The notes under the pieces: generated by a model | The model's database searches: none | What the model was told of the DNA's origin: nothing | What the model saw: only the letters and a program-made list of their open reading frames with translations | Origin: Chrysochromulina parva | Taxonomy: Eukaryota; Haptophyta; Prymnesiales; Chrysochromulinaceae | Direction: 5' to 3' | DNA: 17,104 nucleotides | NCBI GenBank assembly: GCA_002887195.1 | Contig: PJAB01001118.1 | Location: 1-17,104, forward strand | Shown here: in pieces, positions 1 through 9,300 of the stretch | Layout of the letters: each line of letters opens with the position of its first letter | How positions within the stretch are numbered: the first letter of the stretch is position 1 | Translations under genes and position numbers: made by a program

Positions 1-92
1 TTGAGCTAGAACTCAATGGGAGTGCGTGGGACACCTCTGGCTTGAGTTTCGTTCAAATCCCTTCAGTACTTTTGGAGATCAGTTTTTGCCCC

Positions 93-119
93 ATGTACAC
101 CATGAGCGGACTACCTTAA
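93..119 (+). promoter_or_regulatory. possible upstream micro-ORF overlapping the glycosyltransferase start
   Basis: An ATG at 93 opens an eight-codon frame (with a second ATG at 102) that ends in TAA at 117-119. The final A is also the A of the main ATG at 119 (TAATG). If the mRNA includes this stretch, ribosomes would have to terminate and restart. The transcript start is unknown, so this is only a sequence observation. Confidence 0.2.
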
Positions 120-2338
120 TGCCCCAGCGCTCTTTCGCGCTCACGCCCGATGTGTGCGTCTGCGTGCTGTCGTACCAGCGGCTTGACTTACTCCGCACGA
201 CGCTGCGCTCCATTATCGATCACATCGAAGCGGACGAACGCGGCGTCTCCTACGAGCTCGTGTGGGTTGACAACGGGTCAGACAATGCCGAGCGCCGAGC
301 CGTGCACGCTGAGTTTGCATTTGAGAAGGCGCTCTTCCTTGGGACCAACTATGGCATGGCGTACGGCTTCAACACACTCTTCTTCCGGCTCTGTTCGGCA
401 CCATACTTCTTAACACTTGAAGAGGATTGGGAGTGGATTGGCGCCCGAAAGAGCGTGCTGCTCGATGCTATGAGTGTGCTGCGGCACGACACGTCCATCT
501 CGGGCGTGTTTCTGCGGCCCGATACGCTCGACCAGTTCTTGGCACGCTCGGCATGGCGTCGCACCGCGCCTGCAGCCGCCGTGGCTGTCGACGCCAGCGG
601 CCGCACCGCACCGGGTGCCTCTGGGAAGGGTGGAGGCGTTCAGTACGCCACCTACTGCATGGACAGACAGGCGGCGTACTTGTGGGGAGCCTACTCGAAC
701 GGCCCTGGGCTCTACGACCGCGTGCGGCTTCAGCAGCGTGTTGGACGGCAGTTTGGGGAGCCCGGCGACCGCTTCCCGGACGTAAACTCCGAGAGCAACT
801 ACGCGTACCGGGTCGGAACTGCTGGGCTGTGCTCCGCACTCCTTCGAGTGTCGCCTGGGTGCGAGGGCGTGCATACATGTAATGGGCAGCTCTTCCGACA
901 CCTTGGGGACGAGCGCTCACATGGCTACGGCACGGGGCGGAAGCCCGAGGCCCGCTGGGTGCTGTACGGCTCAAATCATTCATACGACCCCCACGTCGTC
1001 CAGCTGCGCGCCCTTGACATCGAGCCAAGCTCGCACTGGCTGTCGATGTACCTGACGCATGGCGAGCAAGCTGCGCCAGTGGTCGACGGGGGGCGGCTCG
1101 CTGTGCTCATTGCGGCACGCGCGCACTCCCTGGCGCCCATCGTGCGCATGGCGCGTGCCGCCTTGTTCTCGGCACATGCGCCTGAGATGCTCGAAGTACT
1201 CTGGCTGCTACCTACCCACGAGGGCGTGAGCGACGGGGCCGCCGCCGCCGAGGGAGGGTCTGCCGCAGTGCCCTCGGAGCGCCTTGCGAATGAGTGCGCA
1301 GCCGCCTCGGCCCAGCTGCGGGACGAGCTTGCGACGCGCGCGCAACGCCCTGTGCACACGCGAGCGCCCGGCGGGCAAGTGCTACGATGCATTGCCCCCC
1401 TACGCGAAGCGAGCACACTGGCGGAGCGCTTCAGCGTGCTCGCGAGCGCCACCAACGCTCAGCTGCTCTGGCTGTGCCCACGGCTGGTCACACGCGTCTC
1501 TTACGAATCAGCAGGGACAGCGCCGTCGCAGGCGGGCGCCGTTGCGGGCGCGCATGCCAAGCCCGCGCCCAGCCGCATGCAATCGGGCCCGTTGTGGGAC
1601 CAGCAGGCCCGATTGCACTTTGTGGGCGATGGCGACGTGCGGGCCTTCGCGAAGGATCGCCTGTTACTGCTGCAGGCCGCGCCAGCGAGCGACGGCGGCC
1701 CGCCCGCCAGCGTGCCCAACGGCCACGTGCTCGTGCATCGCGATGCGCTCGATCATTTGGGATACGTGGGCCCACCCGCGGCAGGCGCCTGCTGGCTCCA
1801 CTTCTCGTTGCACATGCAGCTCGTCTTTGGGTCCGTCGGCCGCTACCGGCTGCTCGAGGGCGTCCTCGTGGAGGAGACTGACGAAGCCGATGGGGCGCCA
1901 CGTCACGAAGCCGATGGGGCGCCACGTCACGAAGCCGATGGGGGCTCCAACGGCAACGTTTATGGCCGCGACGCTGGGCAAGCGGAGGCACCGATTGCCG
2001 GCACAGCGCTCCGAGAGGCGTTCCAGCGGGCCACGGTGCAGAGAGCCATTGACACGCATCGGATCGAGCATCTCATGCTGGCTCTCAAGCTCAAGACACG
2101 CTCGGCGCTTGAGGGCGCCACCGCCGCGTACGTGCGCTTCGCCGAGCTGTACAACGCTGGCGAGCTCGCACGGGCGTGGCCCGTCCTGGCTGAGGTGCTC
2201 TGGGGGTTGCTCATCGTCGATCGCTCGGACGACTGGGTGCTCCGCGACATGGTCAGCCCCAGCATGCTGAGTGCGGCACAAGATTTGCAGGGGACACTCT
2301 TGGATAGGTTTGCGGCGGCGGCCTACCGTACCGCGTAG
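119..2338 (+). CDS. GT-A-fold glycosyltransferase-like protein (739 aa), possibly with a second degenerate GT-like half
   Basis: Single open frame. No in-frame ATG lies between an upstream in-frame TGA (2-4) and the ATG at 119, so that ATG is the chosen start; an unseen 5' exon cannot be excluded. The first ~330 residues resemble family-2-type nucleotide-sugar transferases: a beta strand (VCVCVLSYQR), DNGS at residues 51-54, the NYGMAYGFN segment near 77-85, and an acidic EEDW motif at 101-104 in the place of the metal/nucleotide-sugar binding DxD. A conserved-looking block with SNGPGLYDR and GDERSHGYGTG follows. Residues ~330-610 again read like a GT-A domain (strand-helix start, VLVHRDALDHLGYVG), but the expected acidic motif is absent. 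A tandem EADGAPRH repeat lies near residues 590-605. There is no clear signal peptide or membrane segment, which is odd for a Golgi enzyme. Acceptor and sugar are unknown. The GT-A assignment is moderately secure; the second half is inference. Confidence 0.7.
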   Translation: MPQRSFALTPDVCVCVLSYQRLDLLRTTLRSIIDHIEADERGVSYELVWVDNGSDNAERRAVHAEFAFEKALFLGTNYGMAYGFNTLFFRLCSAPYFLTLEEDWEWIGARKSVLLDAMSVLRHDTSISGVFLRPDTLDQFLARSAWRRTAPAAAVAVDASGRTAPGASGKGGGVQYATYCMDRQAAYLWGAYSNGPGLYDRVRLQQRVGRQFGEPGDRFPDVNSESNYAYRVGTAGLCSALLRVSPGCEGVHTCNGQLFRHLGDERSHGYGTGRKPEARWVLYGSNHSYDPHVVQLRALDIEPSSHWLSMYLTHGEQAAPVVDGGRLAVLIAARAHSLAPIVRMARAALFSAHAPEMLEVLWLLPTHEGVSDGAAAAEGGSAAVPSERLANECAAASAQLRDELATRAQRPVHTRAPGGQVLRCIAPLREASTLAERFSVLASATNAQLLWLCPRLVTRVSYESAGTAPSQAGAVAGAHAKPAPSRMQSGPLWDQQARLHFVGDGDVRAFAKDRLLLLQAAPASDGGPPASVPNGHVLVHRDALDHLGYVGPPAAGACWLHFSLHMQLVFGSVGRYRLLEGVLVEETDEADGAPRHEADGAPRHEADGGSNGNVYGRDAGQAEAPIAGTALREAFQRATVQRAIDTHRIEHLMLALKLKTRSALEGATAAYVRFAELYNAGELARAWPVLAEVLWGLLIVDRSDDWVLRDMVSPSMLSAAQDLQGTLLDRFAAAAYRTA
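1883..1944 (+). repeat. 24-bp tandem repeat within the glycosyltransferase gene
   Basis: Two identical 24-bp units (1883-1906 and 1907-1930) and a third partial unit (1931-1944) encode EADGAPRH twice and then EADGG. The unit is a multiple of three and keeps the frame, so copy number can vary without breaking the protein. It lies in a low-complexity linker near the end of the second GT-like half. Confidence 0.9.
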
Positions 2339-3065
2339 ACACGCGGCGCAAAGCCTTATGCTTATCGGGGACATCACGGGCGACGCCTCGCCAGCCGTCC
2401 CAGTACGATTACAAGACTCTTAGGAAATACACGGAGACAGGACTCGACAGCTCGGTGGTGCGGTGGAGTCGCCAGTCAAGTCGACCGCGGGGTCCGCTTC
2501 CGGGCCGACCGCTCCACACACCACAGCGCATGACCACCGGCGGTCCAGCACTGGGCATCTGGCACTGGGTCAGCGCACCCCGGGCCACCGCGCGCCTATT
2601 GATGCGCCTTTGACCGGCTCGGGGCCCACCCGCACCCGCACGTGCGACAGGTCGTCGCCCGGGCGTGGTCGAAGTCCGAATAAAGTCCGAACGACGTAGA
2701 ACGACGAGTCCGCGCGGAACGTCAACCATGACGTCAACGTGACGCGCATGGTGACGCGTCGCTCCGCTCGAACTTCAGAGTCCGGTGAGACTCAGACTGG
2801 AACACCATGCGAATGCTCCCTACCTAGAATTCATACATGGGTCTGAGACGTAGTATGGCTAGATATCTAACAAATTCGAGGGGATAGCGATAGGCGGCGA
2901 AGGCAGAGGGACGGATCGAACAAGCTGCTCAACAGCTCAAGCTCCAGCTTCAAGCTCTTCGTGCCGATTTTTCGAGGAGAGAGCGTCGTCACACGTGTCC
3001 GACGGACGGCGAGCGAACGAGGCTCCGCTGCCACTTGCCACCACCAGGCACCAGCACACAGTCAC
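2339..3065. other. intergenic region between convergent genes, no gene recognised
   Basis: About 727 bases separate the stop of the glycosyltransferase from the stop of the minus-strand small gene, so both 3' ends point inward. Short open frames on both strands have biased, shadow-like composition and no recognisable motif. An AATAAA hexamer occurs at 2679-2684 on the plus strand, but it is 340 nt from the stop and need not be a polyadenylation signal. The stretch near 2930-2965 is rich in AGCTC/AAGCTC words. I see no tRNA, snRNA or mobile-element hallmark. Confidence 0.5.
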
Positions 3066-3509
3066 TCAGCTTCGCTCTTGCCACAGCACCAAATCCTGGG
3101 CACCGATGCCCAATTCTTCAATCGTCTGCGGCACGTCCATCGCCTTGCCGTCATAACCAATCACTTTTTTGGTCAGTTGCACGGGTTTGTTATTAAAGTA
3201 GCAAATAATATTGCGTGGGTTCTTGATCCACCCAGAAGGTTTGCTGGTCATTTTGTTGGTCTTACGGTCCATCGTCGTAACCATCGGTGTCAAGACCTTG
3301 TTGTATGCCTCCTTGGCCACGTCCAACTTATTGTAGCCAGCTACGATCGCGTCGATCATCTCCTGGACAGTAGCGGACTCATTGACGACGAGCTGGTGAC
3401 CGTCCGGAGACGTACTATTTTCGGCCAGTCGGAGGATCCATGGCGTGTAGCAATTGACTGGGGCCACAAATTTTACCTTGATTCTGATCTTTTCACTGCC
3501 GAGGTCCAT
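3066..3509 (-). CDS. small uncharacterised protein (147 aa), possible beta-grasp/ubiquitin-like fold
   Basis: The minus-strand frame runs from an ATG at 3509 (MDLGSEKIRIKVKF) to a stop at 3066-3068. The frame is open 48 nt further upstream only through a GTG, so the internal ATG is preferred. The protein has a conserved-protein feel: a beta strand (IRIKVKF), a helix after ATVQEMIDAI, and a C-terminal pattern (TIEELGIGAQDLVLW) resembling the last helix and strand of ubiquitin-like beta-grasp domains. There is no diglycine tail, membrane segment or signal peptide. I do not recognise the family. Its base composition is visibly lower in GC than the flanking genes, with AATAATATTG and TTTTTT-type runs in the coding strand or its complement, suggesting different selection or a different origin. 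It is transcribed away from the kinase gene. Coding status is fairly likely; function is unknown. Confidence 0.6.
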   Translation of the reverse strand: MDLGSEKIRIKVKFVAPVNCYTPWILRLAENSTSPDGHQLVVNESATVQEMIDAIVAGYNKLDVAKEAYNKVLTPMVTTMDRKTNKMTSKPSGWIKNPRNIICYFNNKPVQLTKKVIGYDGKAMDVPQTIEELGIGAQDLVLWQERS

Positions 3510-3866
3510 CGCAGCGTGCAATCTCACCCGCAGGTTTCTTGTGCACCAGCGTGCCACAGGCCAGACAGACCACTCGAGATTGACGTGAGTGAGAGTGGGT
3601 ATCCGAGCAAGAGAGAGACAGTCCAGAGCGCGGTGGCCGGCCGAGTGTCTTCTCGTTAGAGCGCTCCAAACGAATTTGCACGAAGTAGGAACTCCGATTC
3701 CGGTTCAAAAACACCGCGGGGGGGAGCCGGGACACACATACCGGTACGCACCGGCGCGTGAGCATACCGGTACCGGTACGCTGTAATCCAGGCGGCGATC
3801 GTAAGGGGTCTCGACCAGCGCTAACGTTCACACCGAGTTCACACGCCAGGCTTTCTTTCCAACGCC
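3510..3866. promoter_or_regulatory. divergent intergenic region with ACCGGTACG repeats
   Basis: The small minus-strand gene and the plus-strand kinase are head to head, so their promoters should lie here. CATACCGGTACG occurs at 3737-3748 and, as CATACCGGTACCGGTACG, at 3763-3780. The latter contains the palindrome CCGGTACCGG. The spacing and self-complementarity could suit a dimeric factor, though a simple repeat is equally possible. A G-run lies near 3718-3724. No convincing TATA box is visible. Confidence 0.35.
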
Positions 3867-6103
3867 ATGGACGTGGTGGAGCCCCTGCCGGAAGCGCCAT
3901 TGGTCCTCGGCAGCAATCCGCAGCACTCCGACTTTTCGGTCATCGAGGAGTTGCACCGCTCTTCGGGCGGCACCGTCTACCTCGCGCGGCATCGGCCGAG
4001 CGGCCGCAAGGTCGTGCTAAAGGAGCGGCGCGTCTCTGAACTCGGACGTGACCATGAGCTGGACAATGAGGTCGAGCTCTACGAGCGCGTTCCGAGGCAT
4101 CCGAACCTGATCGCCTACCTCGGTTCGTACCGCCGCGGCGCGGCCGCCGGCCGCCGCGAAGGGCAGAGATCCGACGGCCAGATACTCGTGATGGTCTTCG
4201 AGTATGCGCCGCAGGGGGACCTGCACCGCGCGCTGCTCAAGCAGCGCTCCTCGGGGCGCTACCTGGGTGAGACGATGCTGCTGCAGTGGTTCTTGCCCAT
4301 CGCGGCGGGCGTGCGCCACCTGCACAAGCACGGCGTGGTGCATCGCGACCTCAAGAGCCTGAACATCGTGCTCTGCGACGGAGTGCCCAAGATCTGCGAC
4401 CTTGGCATCTCGCGCTTCCGCTCGGATGAGACGGTGTTCATGAGGTCCTTCTGCGGCACGCCTGCATACCTGAGCCCTGAGATGGTCGCCACGCAGCCCT
4501 ACACCGAGAAGACCGACGTGTGGGCGCTCGGTGTGCTGCTGGTCGAGCGTCAGCTGATTGCCTTTGATTGCATCTCTGACGGCCTCTCTGATGGCCGCAC
4601 GAATGGCCTCCCTCATCAGGTGTGCTGCTGTACGAGCTCGCGGCGCTCCGATTGCCCTTCGTCGGCCAGTCGATCATCGACATCTCCAAGCTGATCTCGA
4701 GGGGTGAGTACCCGCCGCTGCCCTCGCATTACTCGCCGCAGCTGTCCCACCTCGTCGCCGATATGCTTCAACTCGACGCCGCGCAGCGCCCGTCCGTCGC
4801 TGAGGCGAGCCGCCGCGCGCAGGCCATGCTCGCTGAGCGCGTGGCGTCCAAAGCGTCGCGCGAGCTCACGCGGGGTGAGCGGCGCGACCGCCCGGCGGCC
4901 GCTGAGCCTCCGATGGCTGAAGCGGCCGCGGCCGGTGGAAGCGCTGCCATGGGCGGCGCGGCCGGTGGAAGCGCTGTCATGGGCGGCGCGGCCGGAGGGA
5001 AGGGCGCCTCAAGAGGAGTCGACGAGGAGGCGGATGCGATGCCGCGCCGACTTGTGCGCCGCGAGGCTGACGCCCTGCTGCCGCAGCCACCGCGGTCGCA
5101 GCAGCAGCAGCAGCACCACCACCAGCAGCACCAGCAGCAGCAGCATTCGCCGCCCGCCGACCCTGCGACCGCCGCCTTGGGCGACCCGACGGCGCCACCG
5201 TCGCGTGCCACCCCTCGCCCGGCCGGCGTCAAGCGGACAGACCCCGCAGCTGTGGCGATCCCGACGAACCCGACGAACCCGACGAAACTGGTAACCGCCG
5301 CTGTGGCGATCCCGCCGCCGCCGCCATCTCATTCCGAGCCGTCGCCCGCGCCGTCGCAGCTGCCCACCGGCGTCGTGCCGCTCGCCTGCGTGCCCAACAT
5401 CGCCGCCGCGCGCGCCGAGCTGCCCCCCTCCCGCGGGTCCGACGCGTCCGCGGTGAGCCTGCGCGAGCAACGGCTGCAGCAGCGCGCCCTCGAGCGCCGC
5501 CGCCCGTCGACCTCCGGCAGCGCCGGCGAAGGCGCCGGAGGCGGCGTCTTCGTGGGCGGCGGAGGTCGAGAGCTGTGGATGCCCGCCACGGCGCCCGTTA
5601 CGCCGCAGCTCACGCAGTCATCGACGCCCCCCACCTCTGGCACGCCGCCGGGCGTCGTGCCTGGCGTGTCACTGCCCGAGGAGCACCGTGACTGGAGCGC
5701 CGCGGAGGTGGAGGCCTACGTGCTCGCTCAGCAGATGCAGCGTCTGCATGCACGCGCGGGAGAAGCGCAACAGGCGCTGCTCCCATCGGGCGCCGTGTCG
5801 GGCGCGCCCATGACAGCGCTGCGCCCGGGCTCCTCTACCGCTTCGTCAGCGTCGGGCGCTGTGTCGGGCGCCTCACGCCCCACGACGGCGCAGAGCAACC
5901 GCCCTCCCCACTTGGGCGACACGCCGGCACAGACACCCCAGGGGGATCAGTTCCTTCGGATCCGCAAGGAGCGCGTCGCGCGGCTCCTCAGCCCTGCAAG
6001 CGCGCCGCTCCAACCTGCGGCCGCTGGTGCCACACGCGCCAACGGCAAGGACGGCGGCTTTGCGGGGCGCTACGACATCATCTCCGGAGACTACCGATTA
6101 TAA
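3867..6103 (+). CDS. NEK-like serine/threonine protein kinase with long low-complexity tail (two exons, 715 aa)
   Basis: Exons 3867-4530 and 4620-6103; removing 89 nt restores a frame that otherwise breaks inside the kinase domain (ALG|VLLYELAALRLPF). The kinase domain covers roughly residues 22-295: a degenerate glycine loop (RSSGGTV), catalytic Lys52, probable alphaC Glu68, HRDLKSLN with Asp161 and Asn166, DLG (178-180) instead of DFG, and an activation segment FCGTPAYLSPEM with Glu205. DLGIS and GTPAYLSPE point to NEK-like kinases, which in general act in cilia, centrosomes and mitosis; the subfamily is inferred. Residues ~297-715 are Ala/Pro/Ser/Gln rich and probably disordered, with 10-residue repeats, a Gln/His tract and a distinctive end (GRYDIISGDYRL). 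All core catalytic residues are present, so activity is expected. The substrate is unknown. Confidence 0.85.
4531..4619 (+). other. intron of the kinase gene, bounded by a perfect 12-bp direct repeat
   Basis: GT-AG intron of 89 nt (TCG|GTGTGC ... ATCAG|GTGTGC). GGTGTGCTGCTG occurs at 4530-4541 and again at 4619-4630. Only this choice of ends within the duplicated segment gives GT and AG together and restores the conserved kinase reading ALGVLLYEL. The 5' splice site lies inside the first repeat copy and the acceptor abuts the second. This is what a target-site duplication around an inserted intron would leave. The interior has CTGATTG, CTCTGAC and CTCTGATGG words and a final AATGGCC tract like the FIG4 intron. 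Confidence 0.88.
4931..5000 (+). repeat. 30-bp tandem repeat in the kinase tail
   Basis: Two near-identical 30-bp units and a partial third encode AAGGSAxMGG repeats directly after the kinase domain. The frame is preserved, and the units differ at one base (GCC versus GTC). Confidence 0.85.
5099..5148 (+). repeat. CAG/CAC microsatellite encoding a Gln/His tract
   Basis: Interspersed CAG and CAC codons give runs of Gln and His within the disordered kinase tail. The interruptions by CAC probably slow slippage. Confidence 0.9.
5249..5314 (+). repeat. duplicated coding segment with 9-bp tandem units
   Basis: GCTGTGGCGATCCCG occurs at 5249-5263 and 5300-5314, 51 bp apart and in frame (AVAIP twice). 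Between the copies are three CCGACGAAC-type 9-bp units. No GT-AG pair fits, so I read it as coding duplication. Confidence 0.75.
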
Positions 6104-6393
6104 GACTCACGACACAGTGTCCACAGTCGACAGTGCATGCAGCATACCGGCAGACACCACAGCCGCGCTGAAGCCGTTGTCGGGTAGCCTCGGTTCGCTT
6201 CACCACACATCAGACGTGACTCACGTACCCCCCCGCCCGTAGCCCGTACGTTCCAGTGGATCGGTGCGAGGTTCAGGAGTCAGGATGAAAGTGGAAAGAA
6301 GATCGATCTTATTATCACTTCCACCAAGGATACGTTTGACTAAGTACACTATGACCACTTGCAGTGTGTGTTGACTAACCTTGGTCCGACTGT
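6104..6393. other. intergenic region between convergent 3' ends
   Basis: About 290 bases lie between the kinase stop and the stop of the minus-strand LRR gene, so both genes end here. It contains the 12-bp palindrome AAGATCGATCTT (6299-6310) and is more AT-rich from 6290 to 6375 than its surroundings. I see no gene and no canonical AATAAA. Confidence 0.5.
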
Positions 6394-9300
6394 CTAGAAT
6401 TCCTCCTGCTCCTCCTCCTCCTCCACTTCATCGTCGTGCTCGCCTGTGCCATCAGCATCGCTGTAGCCATCGTCGTCCTCCTGCACTTGCTCCTCCTCGT
6501 CCGCGCCCGAGCCAGCGCCGCTCGCGCCACTCTTCTTGTCGCCGGCGTGGCCGCCAACCTGGTATCCAAACGAGCGGCGCCATGTGTCCACGCCGCCCGG
6601 CATCAGCCGGCGCACCTCACGCTTGAACGTCGTGAGCCCGAAATCGTCGCCGAAGCGCAGCTGCATGTTGCCGTGCTGGAAGCGGATCGCGACGACGGCC
6701 TGGTCGCCCGCCAGAAAGTCGACCTCGATGAGCGACGACCAGCGGAACTTGGCGTCCTCTTGAAGCAGCTTCATGCCGTCCCGCCGCCCCGAGCGCCTCT
6801 CGGCAGCCGTCAGCTGGGGGTCGCACATAAAGTAGCTCGGGTCCTCGATGAAGAGATAGAGCGAGATCGACGAGATCACGGCGACGCGCGGCAGCACGCG
6901 CCCGGTGGACAGCTCGAGCTTCTCCACTTGCATGTACAAGCGCACCTCCTCGGTCGCCGGCTCGAGCAACTTCTCGCGCAAGATCCTCATTGTCTTCGCC
7001 TCGACCTCCATCGGCGCTGGGTGCGCGAGTGGGTTGAGGTTGCGGATGGTCTTCGCGATGGTGTCGGCCACATGGAGCGGAAGCAGGCTGAACTGGAGCG
7101 CCTTCGCGGGCTTCTCCAGCGTGACGCGATGACGCGACCACAGGATCTGTACTCGCTGGCACATGCCCGGCTGCGCGCCCCAGCCCAGGGCGATCTCGTG
7201 CACCTCGCGGAAGGCAAAACGTTGCAGGGGGTCGGGGCCGGTTGGGCAGAACAGGTGCGGGTCGCACACGGTGCACCGTTGGAGTAACGGCTCCCTGAGC
7301 ATGTAGTACGCTCGGTTCGTCACCACGAGGAGCCGGCGCTTCTTCGTCGGCTCGAGGCGCACCCATGAGGCGATGATGACGCGCTCGGGCTCGGGGAAGA
7401 TCTTGCGGCTCGTCAGATGCGGCTGGAGCGCCGTCTCATACCTGTGGGGAAGGGGACGGGGCGCCGTGGTGAGTACTTGCATGCAAGCCTAGCTGCTCGA
7501 GCGCCGTCTCGTACATGCGCCTCTGCACGAGCATCAGGAGCGTCTGCATGAACGAGGGGCGCAGCGCGAGCTTATGCTCCACTTCGTAGCGCGCAAAGGT
7601 CTCCAGTAGCTCCCAACGGGTGTCCTCATTCACGCACAGATGCTCGGCAAGGAGGCGGGTGAGCGACGACGCGGTCGCCTGACGGAACATGGCCGCATCG
7701 GCCTCCTCCGCCGTCCAGACCGCGTAGGAGAGGAGATTCTCGTAGTACAGATACTTGATGAGCTCCCGCATCTCCGCGACCGGGAGCAGCAGCTGCAGCG
7801 TGAGCTCCTTACAAGCGCGGTTCACTTCGGTATCGTCAGCGAAGTGCATATGCGTGATCGTGTCGCACATGACGCTGTACGTGAGCACGACGGAGCGCAG
7901 AAGACGCTCCTCCTGCTCGCCCATCGGCTTGATCTGGCTCGACGAGAGGCCCGCCTTGATCACCTTGTTGATCTTGGCCTGGAGCATTTGCATGCACGAG
8001 CGCAGCATGACCGTGAGCATGTCGTACAGCATGACATTCGAAGAGTCCTCCTTGAGGGTATTGGGCGCCATCTTGATCAGCTCCTGGGCGATCAGGAGCA
8101 GGTTGGGTCCGACGTTGGCGGGGTACCACGTGGTGTTGGTCACGTCGTCCGCCAGGCAGATGAGCGTTCGCAGCAGCGACACGTCGCGCAGCGCATCGAG
8201 GGTCGCGCGCTTCGTCGCTTCGGTGCCGTAGCGGATGAGCGCGAGGAGGACTCGGAACGCGGCTCCCACGGCCTGCCCCTCGTTGCTCGTCGTCTCGAGG
8301 TCGGCTGCGTTGGGCGCTCCCACGGTCCCCTTTCGCAGCACCGCATCGACGTTCTGGCTGGCCACGTCGAGGGAGAGCGCGTGCAGATGCGGCGTGAAGA
8401 GGAACTCGTACCCTTCGATCTTGATGTCGGGCAGGTCCTTGGTCTTCTCGTCCGTCGAGACCATCTGTTGGTCCACGAGTTGCTGCTGCTTCTTGGCCCA
8501 CGAGAGGATGCGCGCTGAGACGCCGGTGGGCGTGTACATGGTGGGCGAGATGGGGATGTTCTCGCGCAGGTAGCGCATGAGATCCGAGGTGCCGCCTAGC
8601 TGCACGAAGTTCGAATGCTGCAGAATCCGCTGCTTGATGAGGTCGGGCGTATCCTTGGAGGTGTCACGGATCTCCATCGCGTCGGCCGACGCGATCTCTT
8701 CATCGGAGATCCGACCCTCCAGCACCTCGGCCATGCGCATCAGCACGCGCACCGCGATCTCGCCCTTGATGTCGAGCGTGTGCAGCACCTGCAGCAGCGC
8801 CGCGACGGACGAGCCCACGGCGGTGCGCTCGATTCGAATCGGCACATCCTGCCGCCCGTACGTCTCCTCGTTCATCATGATCGCCATCATCGCGTCGACC
8901 GCATCGCGTGTCTGCATGAGCTCGCACCCCTCCGGCCAGTCCGCGGACGCGGCACGCAAAAAGTTGACGCACCCGACCGAGAGCTGCGTCTTCTCCTCCG
9001 TCTCCTCGTTCGACGATCGCGTGTCGCGCCCCGTGTTGCGGACGAGGATGTCAAGCGCCATGTGGATCGTCGCCGAATGGAACCGACGGAAGTGCGCGCC
9101 CTCTTCGCCGTCGTCGAGGGCGAGCTTGGACATGATCGAGAAGGCGTGCCTCAAGATCTCCTCGGTGCGCCCGAGGGACAGGTTCTCGCAATCGGCCACG
9201 ATGCTCACTATGTTCGCCACCTCGGGCGCCTGCAGGTTGTCGAGCGGCATCTCCTCGAGGCACTCCATCACGAGCACCTTGAGGTCGTCATCGGGCACCT

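Noticed and set aside
50..62. GTTCAAATCCC resembling a tRNA T-loop
   Set aside because: The flanking bases do not form a T stem, and no acceptor, D or anticodon arm can be built around it; it lies within the 5' part of the glycosyltransferase frame.
2409..2729. Short open frames on both strands in the intergenic region
   Set aside because: Biased Arg/Pro/Gly composition, mutual overlap on opposite strands, no motif and no start context worth defending.
4768..5232. Cys-rich minus-strand frame opposite the CAG tract
   Set aside because: The poly-Cys/Trp run is only the antisense reading of the CAG/CAC repeat in the kinase tail.
5249..5314. Flanking repeat around 5264-5299 as another intron
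   Set aside because: The offset is a multiple of three, the frame stays open, and there is no AG acceptor before the second copy.
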